From NCBI RefSeq assembly GCF_036010665.1, contig NZ_CP108581.1, positions 2,337,501 through 2,401,500 of the forward strand: 64,000 bases of DNA, written 5' to 3'. The notes under the pieces were generated by a model that was given only the letters and a program-made list of their open reading frames with translations, did no database searches and was not told the DNA's origin. Within the stretch, counting starts at the first letter, position 1; every line of letters begins with the position of its first letter. Positions 38,832 to 47,987 of this stretch are shown here, piece after piece. The translations under genes were made by a program, and so were the position numbers. Origin of the DNA: Microbispora sp. NBC_01189. Its GTDB lineage: Bacteria; Actinomycetota; Actinomycetes; Streptosporangiales; Streptosporangiaceae.

Positions 38832-39054
38832 CCTAGCGAATCGTCCTCGTTATGGGGGGATCGGGCGGATCAAGGGTTGGCCCTGGAACCGCATCCGCGA
38901 CAGGCGCCGTACCCACGTTCCGGCTACCCTTCCCACACCCGCTGGGAAGGAATGATCCCGCTTTAAGGCGTTCTTAAGGCGGTCAACCCGTACCCTCAGG
39001 GCAACTCGATCGTTTGGTGTGTCAGGTGCACGTCCACGCATCGTGGGGAGAACC

Positions 39055-40158
39055 ATGTCAGGACCGTCCATGCAGACCACTGCCCGGAAAGACGCCGGGG
39101 TCGGGATACCCGACTGCGGACTGTCCGACGGGTTCAGCCCTCGGCCACGTCCCACGATCCGCAACGTGGCCGAACGCGCCGGCGTCTCCAAGTCGCTGGT
39201 GTCACTCGTACTGCGGGGTTCCCCGCACGTCAGCGAGCACCGCAGGGAAGCGGTGCTCCAGGCCGCCCGCGAGCTCGGCTACCGGCCGAACGCGGTGGCG
39301 CGCAGCCTGGTCGAGGGGCGCACCCACCTGGTGGGCGCTCTCGTGGCCGACCTGCACAACCCGTTCTACGCCGAGTTCCTCGACGGCCTGCAGGAGAGCC
39401 TGCACGGCGACGGGCTGCGGCTGCTGATCGGCAGCGGCCGCTGGGACCCGGCGTTCGAGGACGAGGCCGTGGAGGCCTTCCTGGAGCTGCGCGTGGACGG
39501 TCTCGTCCTCCTCGGCGTCGCGCCCTCCAGCGACACGCTGGCCGAGGCCGCGGCGTACACGCCGACCGTGGTGGTGGGCGAGCGCGACGTCGAACTCGAC
39601 GGCGTGGACATCGTCGTCGACGACGACCAGTATGGCGCCCGCCTCGCCGTCGACCACCTCGTGGACCAGGGCCACCGGCGCATCGCCCACATCGAGGGCG
39701 CTCCGTCGTCGGCCGCCCGCTGCCGCTGCGAGGGATACCTGGTGGCCATGCGCCGCCACGCGCTGGCGCCGTACATCATGGTCGAGCACGGCGACTTCAG
39801 CGAGGAGGGCGGCCGGCGCGCGGCGCTGGCGCTGCTGCGGCGCGAACCCCGCCCGACGGCGATCTTCGCGGCGAACGACATCGTGGCCATGGGCGTGCTG
39901 ACCGCGGCGAGCGAGCTGGGCCTGCGGGTGCCGGAGGACCTGTCGGTCGTCGGGTACGACAACACGCACCTCGCGTCCGTCACCCATATCTCGCTGACCA
40001 GCGTGGACCAGCCCCGGCGGGCCATGGGCCGCTCGGCGGCGGCGCTGCTCAGCGACCGCATCACCGAGCCGGGCCAGACCGCGCGGCTGCGGCAGGTGAC
40101 CCCCCAGCTCGTCGTACGGCGCAGCACCGGTCCCGTGCCAAGCGAGGCCAAAAGCTAG
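39055..40158 (+). CDS. LacI family transcriptional regulator
   Basis: Regulator of 367 aa. The LacI HTH (PTIRNVAERAGVSKSLVSLVLRG) starts at about residue 34 after a disordered N-terminal extension. A periplasmic-binding-like domain follows (VGALVADLHNPFYAEFLDGLQ, DDDQYGARLAVDHLVDQGHRRIAHIEG, AIFAANDIVAMGVL, VVGYDNTHLASVTHISLTSVDQP). ATG39055 has GGGGAG upstream. The effector is probably a sugar; no sugar-uptake operon adjoins it. Confidence 0.92.
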   Translation: MSGPSMQTTARKDAGVGIPDCGLSDGFSPRPRPTIRNVAERAGVSKSLVSLVLRGSPHVSEHRREAVLQAARELGYRPNAVARSLVEGRTHLVGALVADLHNPFYAEFLDGLQESLHGDGLRLLIGSGRWDPAFEDEAVEAFLELRVDGLVLLGVAPSSDTLAEAAAYTPTVVVGERDVELDGVDIVVDDDQYGARLAVDHLVDQGHRRIAHIEGAPSSAARCRCEGYLVAMRRHALAPYIMVEHGDFSEEGGRRAALALLRREPRPTAIFAANDIVAMGVLTAASELGLRVPEDLSVVGYDNTHLASVTHISLTSVDQPRRAMGRSAAALLSDRITEPGQTARLRQVTPQLVVRRSTGPVPSEAKS

Positions 40159-40273
40159 GTCAACCGGCGACGTGTCCCCTCGCGGCCGGTGTTGACTGCG
40201 GCCGTGACGTCGGCCCCCCGGCGGGTCTCCGAATGGCTTCCCGCGGGCCGGCGACCGAGAATCGGGGGGATTC

Positions 40274-40540
40274 ATGCGTGATCCTGAGTTGGTCTCCTGC
40301 GCCCAGCGGGCCGCGGTCGAGCTGGAGCGGGCCTGGGCGCACTGGCGGGAGAGCCGGGGGCTGGACGGCGAGGACGTCGCGGAGTCGGTGGCGAGCTACG
40401 TCGCCCACTCGATCGACCATCCGTGGGGACGGCCCCGCGTGGTGCTGGGCCTCGACGCCGAGGACGCCCGTGAGCTGGCCGCCCTCCTGCACCGGCAGGA
40501 GATCCCCGAGCCGGCCTGGATAGCCAGGTTCCCGGCATAA
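40274..40540 (+). CDS. hypothetical protein
   Basis: Small soluble protein of 88 aa (LVSCAQRAAVELERAWAHWRES, YVAHSIDHPWGRPRVVLGLDAEDARELAALLH). No domain recognised. ATG40274 is preceded by GGGGGA, and the codon use matches neighbours. Lies between the LacI regulator and the amidase. Confidence 0.7.
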   Translation: MRDPELVSCAQRAAVELERAWAHWRESRGLDGEDVAESVASYVAHSIDHPWGRPRVVLGLDAEDARELAALLHRQEIPEPAWIARFPA

Positions 40541-40606
40541 CGGTCTGATCACGACCGCCTTCCGGTTAGGTTGGTGAGACCACACCTCCGGGAAGGGACT
40601 TCCAGC

Positions 40607-41566
40607 GTGATCAGACGCCCGCTCGCCGCCGCAGCCCTGGCCCTGTGCGGGTTCGGTGCCGCCGCCTGCGGCGGCGGTGAGGCCGCCGAGACGGGGGCCG
40701 CGCCCCCCGCCGCCTCTCCGCCGGCCACGGCCCGGGACACCGCCACCGGCACCGCCGACGGCACCGCGAGCGGCTCCGGGGACGCCTCTGCGGACAGCAC
40801 GGGGGACAACACGCCGGCCGGCACAGCGGACGGCACAGCGGACGGGACCGGCGCCTCCGCCCCGGTCACCCGTACGGCGGCCGCGTCCGAGTCCGCCGCC
40901 AGGCCGCTGAGCGGGAAGACCGTGGTGATCGACCCGGGCCACAACGGGGGCAACTTCCGGCACACCCGGGAGATCAACCGGCAGGTGAACATCCTCACCC
41001 AGAAGAAGGCCTGCGACACCACCGGGACGTCGACCAACGACGGTTACACCGAGGCGGCCTTCACCCTGGACGTGTCCACCCGGCTCGCCCGGCTGCTCCG
41101 GGACCAGGGGGCCACGGTAAAGCTCACCCGGGCCGACAACGCCGGCTGGGGCCCGTGCATCAACCAGCGGGCCGCGATCGGGAACAGGGCGCACGCGGAC
41201 GCCGCGATCTCCATCCACGGCGACGGCGCGGCGCCCGGCGCGCACGGGTTCCACGTCATCATGCCGAAGAAGATCGGCGGGCCGGTCGACCCGGTCGTCG
41301 GCGACTCCCAGGACCTCGGCCGGAAGGTCCGCGACGCCTTCCACAGCGGCACCGGTCTGCCGTACTCGACCTACATCGGCAGGCAGGCGCTGAACTACCG
41401 CAGCGACCTCGGCGGGCTCAACCTGTCGACCGTGCCGAAGATCTTCATTGAGTGCGGGAACATGCGCAACGCCGGCGAGGCCCGCAAGTTCAGGGACGCG
41501 AGCTTCCGGCAGACCATCGCCGAGTCGCTGGCCAAGGGCCTCAAGGCCTACCTCACCACCCGGTAG
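40607..41566 (+). CDS. N-acetylmuramoyl-L-alanine amidase, lipoprotein (Amidase_3)
   Basis: Cell-wall hydrolase of 319 aa that cleaves the MurNAc-L-Ala bond. A lipoprotein signal ends at GAAAC, followed by a ~70-residue Ala/Thr/Gly/Asp linker with TADGTADGT-type repeats. The zinc amidase domain has His in DPGHNGG, Glu in GYTEAAFTLDV, His in SIHGDGA and catalytic Glu in FIECGNM. The GTG40607 start lies before the signal sequence, with GAAGGGA upstream. It precedes a hexosaminidase gene, consistent with wall turnover. Confidence 0.9.
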   Translation: MIRRPLAAAALALCGFGAAACGGGEAAETGAAPPAASPPATARDTATGTADGTASGSGDASADSTGDNTPAGTADGTADGTGASAPVTRTAAASESAARPLSGKTVVIDPGHNGGNFRHTREINRQVNILTQKKACDTTGTSTNDGYTEAAFTLDVSTRLARLLRDQGATVKLTRADNAGWGPCINQRAAIGNRAHADAAISIHGDGAAPGAHGFHVIMPKKIGGPVDPVVGDSQDLGRKVRDAFHSGTGLPYSTYIGRQALNYRSDLGGLNLSTVPKIFIECGNMRNAGEARKFRDASFRQTIAESLAKGLKAYLTTR

Positions 41567-41599
41567 AGACCCCCGGTAGAGAACCCCTGGGAGACCGGC

Positions 41600-43239
41600 A
41601 TGGACCACCTGCTTCCCCTGCCTCGGTTGATCGAGACGGGCGCCGGATCGGCCGAGATCGCCGCCGGGGCCGTCGTGTCGGGGCCGGCCGACCTCCGCGA
41701 CGCCGTACGGCTCGCGCTCGGCGTGCTCGATCCGCGGCCCGGCGAGGCCGCCACGGCGGCCCTGCGGGTGGAGGAGGACCCCCGGCTCGGGCCGGAGGCG
41801 TACGTGCTCACGATCGCCGGGGACGGCGTGCGCATCGCGGCCGGGGACCGGGCGGGCGCCTTCTACGCGGCGCAGACGCTGCGGCAGGCGCTGCCGGACG
41901 AGGCGTTCCGGTCGGCGCTCCCGCCCGGGACGAGCTGGACCATCCCCTGCGGCCGGGTGGCGGACGCGCCCGCCTTCGCCTGGCGCGGCACGCACCTCGA
42001 CGTGGCCCGCAGCTTCCTGCCCAAGCGGGAGGTGCTCCGGATGATCGACCTGATGGCGTCGCACAAGCTGAACCGCCTCCATCTGCACCTGGCCGACGAC
42101 CAGGGCTGGCGGGTGGAGAGCCACGGGCGTTCCCGCTGCTGCACGAGGTGGGCGCGCACCGTCCCCGCACGGTCGTCAGTCACCACGGGGAGGACCTCGC
42201 CTTCGACGACGTCCCGCACGGCGGTCACTACACGCTCGCCGACCTGGCGGAGATCGCGGCCTACGCCCGCGCGCGGGCGGTCGTCGTCGTGCCGGAGATC
42301 GACGTGCCGGGACACGCCTCGGCCGTGCTGGCCGCCTATCCCGCGCTCGCGTCGCGGCCGGGCGAGCGCTATCGGGTGCTCGACCGGTGGGGCATCTCGC
42401 CGGCGATCCTCTCCCCGCTTCCGGCGACCGTCGACTTCCTGCTCACCGTCTTCGGCGAGATCGCCGGCGCCCTGGGCGAGGCGCCGTACTTCCACATCGG
42501 CGGGGACGAGTGCGTGCTGGACGACTGGGCCGCCTCGGCCGAGATCTCGGCGTACGGCGCGTCGCTGGGGCTGGAGAGCGCGGGCGACCTGCACGCGTGG
42601 TTCCTGCGGCGGCTCGCCGACGCGCTGGCCGAGCGCGGCAGCCGTGCGGTGGTGTGGGACGAGGCGTTCGTCAGCGGCGGGCTCAGGCCGGACACGATCG
42701 TGATGCCGTGGCGCGGCGAGCACGTCGCCCGGCGGGCCGCCGCGGCGGGGCACGACGTGGTGGCGACGCCCGTCTTCCCGATGTACTTCGACTACGCCGA
42801 GGCCGCCTCAGCCGAGGAGCCGACCGGCCTGGGCGACGCGATCACCGTGGCCGACGTGGCGGCGTTCGAACCGGCGCCCGCGTCGTGGCCGCCGGAGGCG
42901 CGGGCTCGGGTGATCGGAACGCAGTTCCAGCTGTGGAGCGAGCACATCCCGGACGGCCGCACCCTCGACTACCGCGCCTGGCCCCGGGGCTGCGCCGCCG
43001 CGGAGGTCGCGTGGACCGGCGGCCCGGCCGCGTCCGAGGACTTCGCACGCCGTCTCGGCGGGCACCTCGGGCGGCTGGACGCGATCGGCGTCGAGTATCG
43101 CCCACTCTCGGGGCCCCGGCCCTGGCAGCGCGGCGGCGGCCGGCGGCGGCACCGCCCGGGCGTCGTCACCGTCCAGGAGGTCATGCGCCACCTGCACGAG
43201 CTGAGCCTCTCCGCCGACTCCACCCGCCCCAGCATGTGA
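41600..43239 (+). pseudogene. beta-N-acetylhexosaminidase (GH20), frameshifted
   Basis: GH20 enzyme removing terminal N-acetylglucosamine. The first frame runs from ATG41600 through the GH20b domain and the start of the barrel (FAWRGTHLDVARSFLPKREVLRMIDLM, HLHLADDQGWRVES). After codons near 42117-42129 the similarity jumps to another frame (FPLLHEVGAHRP, then the catalytic HIGGDECVLDDW, QFQLWSEHI and AAAEVAWTGG). One base is missing (or two extra) in the stretch around CCACGGGCGTTC at 42121-42132. As written, the first frame ends without the catalytic Asp-Glu pair. It is either a real inactivation or a sequencing error. Confidence 0.85.
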
Positions 43240-43293
43240 CTCCCCCGGCCCACGCCCCCGGTCCCCTCGGCGCCGGCGGCGCATTTCGGGGGG

Positions 43294-43764
43294 TCAGGTG
43301 CCGTCGAGGACCTCGGCCACGATGGCGGCGGCGATCTTCTCGGTGTCGAGGTCCCTGTGGGCCTCGATGACCTCCCGGATCCTGGTGGTCAGGCTCAGGT
43401 CGGCGTGGGCGGCGTCGCCGATGTGGTGGGCGGCCACCGCGAGGGCGGCGGCGAACTCGTAGGCGTCGTCCGGCCCGAGCCCCTGAGGGTCGATCTCGGC
43501 GAGAACGCGGGCGCCGTTCTTCGGCGAGACGCGGACCGTCCAGCCGCCGGACCGTGCGGCGACTGAGAGGGTGTCCTTCCGCAGCGCGGGCGGGAACAGG
43601 ATGACGGCCATCCGGCCCGCCGCGGCGAGGATCCGCTCCGCGAGCCTCCGCACGTCCTTCTTGGCGACGACGATCCTCCCGGAGCGGTTGACGATGCTCA
43701 CGAGATCACCGCTGTCGGCCACGGCGATCCTCTCGCCGTCGGCCTGGTCGTAGATGGCGCTCAT
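43294..43764 (-). CDS. hypothetical protein
   Basis: Product of 156 aa (MSAIYDQADGERIAVADSGD, VVAKKDVRRLAERILAAAGR, YEFAAALAVAAHHIGDAAHA, ending EKIAAAIVAEVLDGT). No family recognised; the alternating charged helices suggest a soluble protein. The start is uncertain: ATG43764 has only CCCCCC upstream, and an in-frame GTG lies 15 bases earlier. It is followed by no same-strand gene within the operon. Confidence 0.6.
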   Translation of the reverse strand: MSAIYDQADGERIAVADSGDLVSIVNRSGRIVVAKKDVRRLAERILAAAGRMAVILFPPALRKDTLSVAARSGGWTVRVSPKNGARVLAEIDPQGLGPDDAYEFAAALAVAAHHIGDAAHADLSLTTRIREVIEAHRDLDTEKIAAAIVAEVLDGT

Positions 43765-43886
43765 GGGGGGTGTCACGCTTACCAGTTCTCGTCGGGGCGG
43801 GCTGCGAGACGTCGCCCATGCATGATCTCGCACTTTTCCCCGGAAAAGATCGCGTTCGGCCCTTCCGCCCAGGAAGACCGGCCGAG

Positions 43887-44084
43887 TCACACCAGGGTGT
43901 AACCGGCCTCCTTCACGGCCTGGCGTACGGCGTCGTCGGTGACGTCGCCGGAGACCTCCAGGCGGCCGCTGCCGAGATCGACCTCGACGCCGGTGACGCC
44001 GGGGATCTCCCCGACCTCCTCCTTCACCGAGCTGACGCAGTGGCCGCAGGTCATGCCTTCGACGGTGTAGGTCTTCACGCTCAT
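43887..44084 (-). CDS. copZ: copper chaperone, heavy-metal-associated domain (CopZ-like)
   Basis: HMA-fold metallochaperone of 65 aa with the metal site GMTCGHC near the N-terminus and the expected ferredoxin-like pattern (VEVDLGSGRLEVSGDVTDDAV, EAGYTLV end). It carries Cu(I), usually to a P-type ATPase, which is not encoded nearby. GGAGA precedes the ATG. Next gene upstream is pyrD, 28 bases away. Confidence 0.92.
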   Translation of the reverse strand: MSVKTYTVEGMTCGHCVSSVKEEVGEIPGVTGVEVDLGSGRLEVSGDVTDDAVRQAVKEAGYTLV

Positions 44085-44112
44085 ACGGTCTCCAGATCCG
44101 GGAAAACGGGGT

Positions 44113-45168
44113 TCAGGCGGTGCGGCCGATCACGTCGCGGACCGAGCGGTATCCGTGCCGCCGCAGCCGGCGGGCGAGTCGCCGGTTGATCCGGGACGGC
44201 CACAGCGGGCCCTCGTAGATCAGGCCGGTGTATCCCTGGACGAGGGTGGCCCCGGCGAGCAGCCGTTCCCACACATCGTCGACGTCCTCCACGCCGCCGA
44301 CGGAGACGAGCGTGAGCCGGTCTCCGGCCTTCTGGTGCAGGCGGCGCAGCACTTCGAGCGAACGGGTCTTGAGCGGGCGCCCCGACAGCCCCCCGGTCTC
44401 GGTGCTGGAGACACCCGTACGGCTGATCGTGGTGTTGGTCGCGATGATTCCGGCGAGGCCGAGGTCGGCGGCGAGCTCGGCCACCGCGTCCACGTCCTCG
44501 TCGGCCAGGTCCGGCGCGATCTTCACGAGCAGCGGGGTGCGCCCGGCCGCCTCCTTCACCGCGGAGAGCAGCGGCCTCAGGCGGTCCACCGCCTGGAGGT
44601 CGCGCAGGCCCGGGGTGTTGGGCGAGCTGACGTTGACGACCAGGTAGTCGGCGAGCGGCGCCAGCCTGCGGGCGCTGTCGACGTAGTCCCGCACGGCCTC
44701 CGACTCGGGCACCACCTTGGTCTTGCCGATGTTCACCCCGACCACCGCCGGGAGATGGCGCACCCGGCGCAGCCGGGTGGCGGCGGCCGCCGCTCCCGCG
44801 TTGTTGAAGCCCATCCGGTTGATGACCGCGCGGCTCTCGGGCAGCCGGAACAGCCGCGGGCGCGGGTTGCCCGGCTGGGCGTGCGCGGTGATCGTGCCGA
44901 CCTCGACGTGCCCGAAGCCGATCGCCGAGAGCGGCTCGACGCAGCGGGCGTCCTTGTCGAACCCGGCGGCGAGCCCGAACGGGGAGGGGAAGTGGACGCC
45001 GAACGCCTGGACGCGCAGCGACTCCGCCCGCGGCGCGAGCAGCCGGTGCAGCAGCCGCGTGAGGGGCGGGAACATCCCGAGCAGGCGCAGCAGCCTGATC
45101 GTGAGATGGTGGGCGGCCTCGGCGTCGAGGCGGCTCAGGACCTGCGTGAACACGAGTCGATACATCAC
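44113..45168 (-). CDS. pyrD: dihydroorotate dehydrogenase (quinone), class 2
   Basis: FMN enzyme of pyrimidine synthesis, 351 aa, membrane-associated through its N-terminal helices ([29 protein letters not shown]). Motifs include [79 protein letters not shown] and TNTTISR. Class 2 by length and N-terminal extension. Confidence 0.95.
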   Translation of the reverse strand: MMYRLVFTQVLSRLDAEAAHHLTIRLLRLLGMFPPLTRLLHRLLAPRAESLRVQAFGVHFPSPFGLAAGFDKDARCVEPLSAIGFGHVEVGTITAHAQPGNPRPRLFRLPESRAVINRMGFNNAGAAAAATRLRRVRHLPAVVGVNIGKTKVVPESEAVRDYVDSARRLAPLADYLVVNVSSPNTPGLRDLQAVDRLRPLLSAVKEAAGRTPLLVKIAPDLADEDVDAVAELAADLGLAGIIATNTTISRTGVSSTETGGLSGRPLKTRSLEVLRRLHQKAGDRLTLVSVGGVEDVDDVWERLLAGATLVQGYTGLIYEGPLWPSRINRRLARRLRRHGYRSVRDVIGRTA

Positions 45169-45225
45169 GGCCAGACTATCGTCCGGACGCCGTGCGTCCG
45201 GCCCGCGCCTCCCGGTTCCGGCGGG

Positions 45226-45591
45226 TCAGTTGAGCCGCGGGCGGCCCTGGGCGGTGGGCTGGACGAGCGGTACGCGCCTCGCCACCCGGATGGACAGCGC
45301 GGCGTCGAAGCCCAGCAGCCGCAGCAGGCGCAGCGGACTTCTGCCGGGGTGATGGAAGGTCACGCTGCCGCCCCAGCTCCGCACGCGCTCGTCGGCCCAC
45401 ACCAGGCTCCGGGCGCCCGCGCAGTCCAGGAAGCCGACCCCGGACAGGTCGACCTCGACGTGCCCGGGCCGGTGGGTCCCGATCACCTGGCCCAGGCACG
45501 CGCGGAACTCCGGCGCCCCCGACACGTCGAGGTCGCCGCTCAGGATGAGCCCGAGGCCCGCCTCAGACGACGTGGTCCGGATTCGCAACAT
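45226..45591 (-). CDS. STAS domain protein (anti-sigma factor antagonist-like) lacking the phosphoacceptor Ser
   Basis: Product of 121 aa with a single STAS domain: LILSGDLDVSGAPEFRACL, HVEVDLSGVGFLDCAGARSLV. The residue after the conserved Asp56 is Cys57 instead of the Ser/Thr that RsbW-type kinases phosphorylate. The start overlaps the end of the GAF-ANTAR gene by 29 bases, so the three genes form one operon. It may act without phosphorylation control. Confidence 0.85.
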   Translation of the reverse strand: MLRIRTTSSEAGLGLILSGDLDVSGAPEFRACLGQVIGTHRPGHVEVDLSGVGFLDCAGARSLVWADERVRSWGGSVTFHHPGRSPLRLLRLLGFDAALSIRVARRVPLVQPTAQGRPRLN

Positions 45592-46291
45592 TCCTCGGGC
45601 CCTGCTCGCCCAGCAGCTCCGCCGCGAGCTCGGATACCTTCCGCCTGCTGTCCCTGGCCTGCTTGCGCAGTCCCGTGAACGCCTGCGACGCCGTCAGATC
45701 GTGCTTGCCCATGAGATAGCCGATGGCCCGCTCGATCACCACCCGGTAGTCCAGGGCGTACTGGAGCTGGTCGGCGAGCACCGCCTTCTCGTCCGCCTCC
45801 ATGGACGCGAGCAGGACCTGCTCGATCACGTGCGCGTACGCGTGGAGGGCCTGGGTGTCGGTCTCCTGCCATTCGTGCGGCGCGTCCTGGTAGACGTTCA
45901 ATGTGCCCACGGGCACACCGCCGAGCCGGATCGGCACCCCCGCCACGCCGCGCACCTCGGGGTGCAACAGGTCACGCAAAGCCGGCCACCGCCGGTCCAC
46001 CCGAACGTCGACCGTCGTCACCGCGGTGTCCCCCACGTACGCCGCCACACACGGGCCCTGGCTTGTCACCGCCTGGGCCCGTTCGAGGCTGCGGCCACGC
46101 TCGTCCGTCGCGAAGAGGTAACGCAGGGTGCGATCCTCCTCGGCGAACATCAGGCCGGCGCCGGAGTATCCGAAAAGCCGATCGACCACTTGGACGATGC
46201 GCTCAAGGTGGTGCACGATCCCGGTCGCCGACCTGTCCTTCTGCAGACGTCGCAGGCTGGCGACAAGAGCCTCAGGATCGATATGGGTCAT
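45563..46291 (-). CDS. GAF and ANTAR domain RNA-binding antiterminator
   Basis: Product of 242 aa. Residues about 25-165 are a GAF sensor domain (GYSGAGLMFAEEDRTLRYLFATDE, GPCVAAYVGDTAVTTVDVR, GVAGVPIRLGGVPVGTLNVY). Residues about 175-232 are an ANTAR domain (LQYALDYRVVIERAIGYLMGKHD, SQAFTGLRKQARDSRRKVSELAAELL), which binds dual-hexaloop RNA to prevent termination. ATG46291 has an AGAGG-type site. Middle gene of the sensory operon. Confidence 0.9.
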   Translation of the reverse strand: MTHIDPEALVASLRRLQKDRSATGIVHHLERIVQVVDRLFGYSGAGLMFAEEDRTLRYLFATDERGRSLERAQAVTSQGPCVAAYVGDTAVTTVDVRVDRRWPALRDLLHPEVRGVAGVPIRLGGVPVGTLNVYQDAPHEWQETDTQALHAYAHVIEQVLLASMEADEKAVLADQLQYALDYRVVIERAIGYLMGKHDLTASQAFTGLRKQARDSRRKVSELAAELLGEQGPRNVANPDHVV

Positions 46292-46356
46292 TCCGTATCC
46301 TCTCGTGAACCTCACCTCGCACCGCCGTGGCTGTGGGAGAGGTGGCGATTCGGCCA

Positions 46357-46830
46357 TCACAACTGCCCGGAAGAGGCGCGATCAGTCCTGTTCTCTGCCA
46401 GGACCTGCAGAACGATGACCATCAGCTCACCGAGGCGGTAACCGGCTTCCACCTCTGTGCGATCCCAGACGTGCCCCGCTCGGGCGTAGAAGTCCAGGAC
46501 GCCGATGAGCTCCCCGCCCTCGATGAGCGGTACGGAGAGGACGGCCCGGACCGGGAGTGCGTGGACGGCCACGTGCGGGAACCCCAGGGGGCGATCGGCG
46601 TGCAGATCCTGGATCGCGACGAGACCGCCGCTCGCGGCGCTCGCGATGGCCGGGCCGTCGCCCACGTGCTCCTGGGCGGACTCCAGCAGGACCCCGTCGT
46701 CGTCGGTCGCACCGATCGCGCGGAGGCGGTCCTGCGCGTCGAGGAGCATCAACGCGGCGCCGTCCACGCCGAACAGACCTGCCATGCCGGTGAGGACGTT
46801 CTCCAACACCGACGACGCGTCCGATGCCAT
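46357..46830 (-). CDS. GAF domain protein
   Basis: Product of 157 aa consisting of one GAF domain (LFGVDGAALMLLDAQDRLRAIGATDDDG, GDGPAIASAASGGLVAIQDLH, VRAVLSVPLIEGGELIGVLDFYARAGHVW). No output domain, so it probably modulates the downstream GAF-ANTAR protein. First gene of the operon; gap of 65 bases to the next. Ligand unknown. Confidence 0.85.
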   Translation of the reverse strand: MASDASSVLENVLTGMAGLFGVDGAALMLLDAQDRLRAIGATDDDGVLLESAQEHVGDGPAIASAASGGLVAIQDLHADRPLGFPHVAVHALPVRAVLSVPLIEGGELIGVLDFYARAGHVWDRTEVEAGYRLGELMVIVLQVLAENRTDRASSGQL

Positions 46831-46973
46831 CGCGAGCCCACTCTCAAATGATCAAGCGGCCGCGGACACAGGGCGGATTACCCCTAAGCCTAGTGGGCTG
46901 TGAGCAGTGGAATCCAGGTGATCCTCAGGGTTGGCCGACAGGCCGCTCCGGCGGTCGGGATGGACACGAAAAA

Positions 46974-47016
46974 CCGCCCTCCCGTACGGCCCGGCGGGAG
47001 CCGTACGGGAGGGCGG
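46974..47016 (-). terminator. intrinsic terminator of secreted repeat lipoprotein gene
   Basis: Perfect 17-bp stem (46974-46990 with 47000-47016), 9-base loop, followed on the minus strand by GGTTTTTCG. One of the few T-tailed terminators in the window. Confidence 0.9.
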
Positions 47017-47041
47017 ATGGCGGGCCGGGACGACCCGGGCG

Positions 47042-47614
47042 TCAGTGCTTGGCCTTCTTCCCCTCGGGGGTGACGGCGTGCCACTCGCCGCCGAAGTCGC
47101 GGACGTTCTGGCCGGTCACGTCCCCGGCCTTCCGGTCCTTGGCGTAGTAGTACAGCGGGTGCTTGTTGTAGGTCACCTGGGTGTAGCCCTCCGGCCGTCT
47201 GATCGTGCCCAGTAGGTCCGCGCGCACTCCCGAGCCGGCCTGGGGCGTGCCCGCGGTGAGCACCGGCGGCCAGGCCGCGGCGCAGGCCTGGGTGCAGGCG
47301 GAGACGCCGCCCTTGTCCTTGGTGAACAGGTAGACCGTCCGGCCGTCCACGCCGGCCAGCACGGTGCCGAGCGAGGTGGACGCCGCGTCGAGGCGCGCGG
47401 GACCGGTCGGGGTCGCCTGGACGGGAGAGGTCGGTGTCGCCGGGACTCCGGTGCTCGGCGCGACCGTCCCCGAGGGATACTCGGAGGGCTCCGCCGTGGT
47501 CGTCTCGTTGGCCTGGTCGTTGGCGACCCGGTTCGCCTCGTTGTCGCCGGCACCGCCGCATCCGGCGGCCAGCAGGCTGAGCGCGACCGCGCCGGCATAC
47601 AGCAGTTTCCTCAT
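47042..47614 (-). CDS. lipoprotein with secreted repeats of the Lipoprotein_15 family
   Basis: Product of 190 aa. The lipoprotein signal ends at LLAAGC. A Thr/Pro linker follows, then two repeats of the small COG4315 type: LGTVLAGVDGRTVYLFTKDK with CTQACAAAWPPVL, and GYTQVTYNKHPLYYYAKDRKAGDVTGQN. Family members are cell-surface proteins with a Cys pair, of unknown function. Strong ribosome site AGGAGG before ATG47614. Confidence 0.88.
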   Translation of the reverse strand: MRKLLYAGAVALSLLAAGCGGAGDNEANRVANDQANETTTAEPSEYPSGTVAPSTGVPATPTSPVQATPTGPARLDAASTSLGTVLAGVDGRTVYLFTKDKGGVSACTQACAAAWPPVLTAGTPQAGSGVRADLLGTIRRPEGYTQVTYNKHPLYYYAKDRKAGDVTGQNVRDFGGEWHAVTPEGKKAKH

Positions 47615-47987
47615 GTTCGGCCTCCTGGGAAGTGAGCGAGTCGGCTCCCAGGACACACGCGGCGCCGGTGCCCCCGCCGTCGGACGCCAAGATCGGGGAC
47701 AGGCCTTTGCCGTTCCGTGGGTTCCGCCGCACCGATCTCCCGCCCGTTCGGGGCGAATCAGCGACCAATGCGGATGAACCGCCAGAAATCGGAGTAAGCC
47801 GTACGGGCGCGGCAGTGCGCCCCGACACGCGAACCGATCGCGGGGAGGTGCCGAGGTCACCGGCGCGTGCGATGCGATGCTGAGGCTGAGACGCCCGTCA
47901 GCGCAGCCGTCCGGCCACGGGGGTGCGGCGTCCCACGGCGAACCGCCCCCCCTTCGCCTGATCTCGCGACAGACAAGGAGCATCCGG
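47615..47987. other. intergenic region
   Basis: A 373-base divergent spacer between the secreted lipoprotein and the LLM oxidoreductase genes. No gene, hairpin or clear operator seen; the promoters of both genes must lie here. Confidence 0.4.

Noticed and set aside
40160-42124. 654-codon minus-strand frame across the amidase and hexosaminidase genes
   Set aside because: Spans two real plus-strand genes and shows only repetitive Gly/Arg/Val composition.
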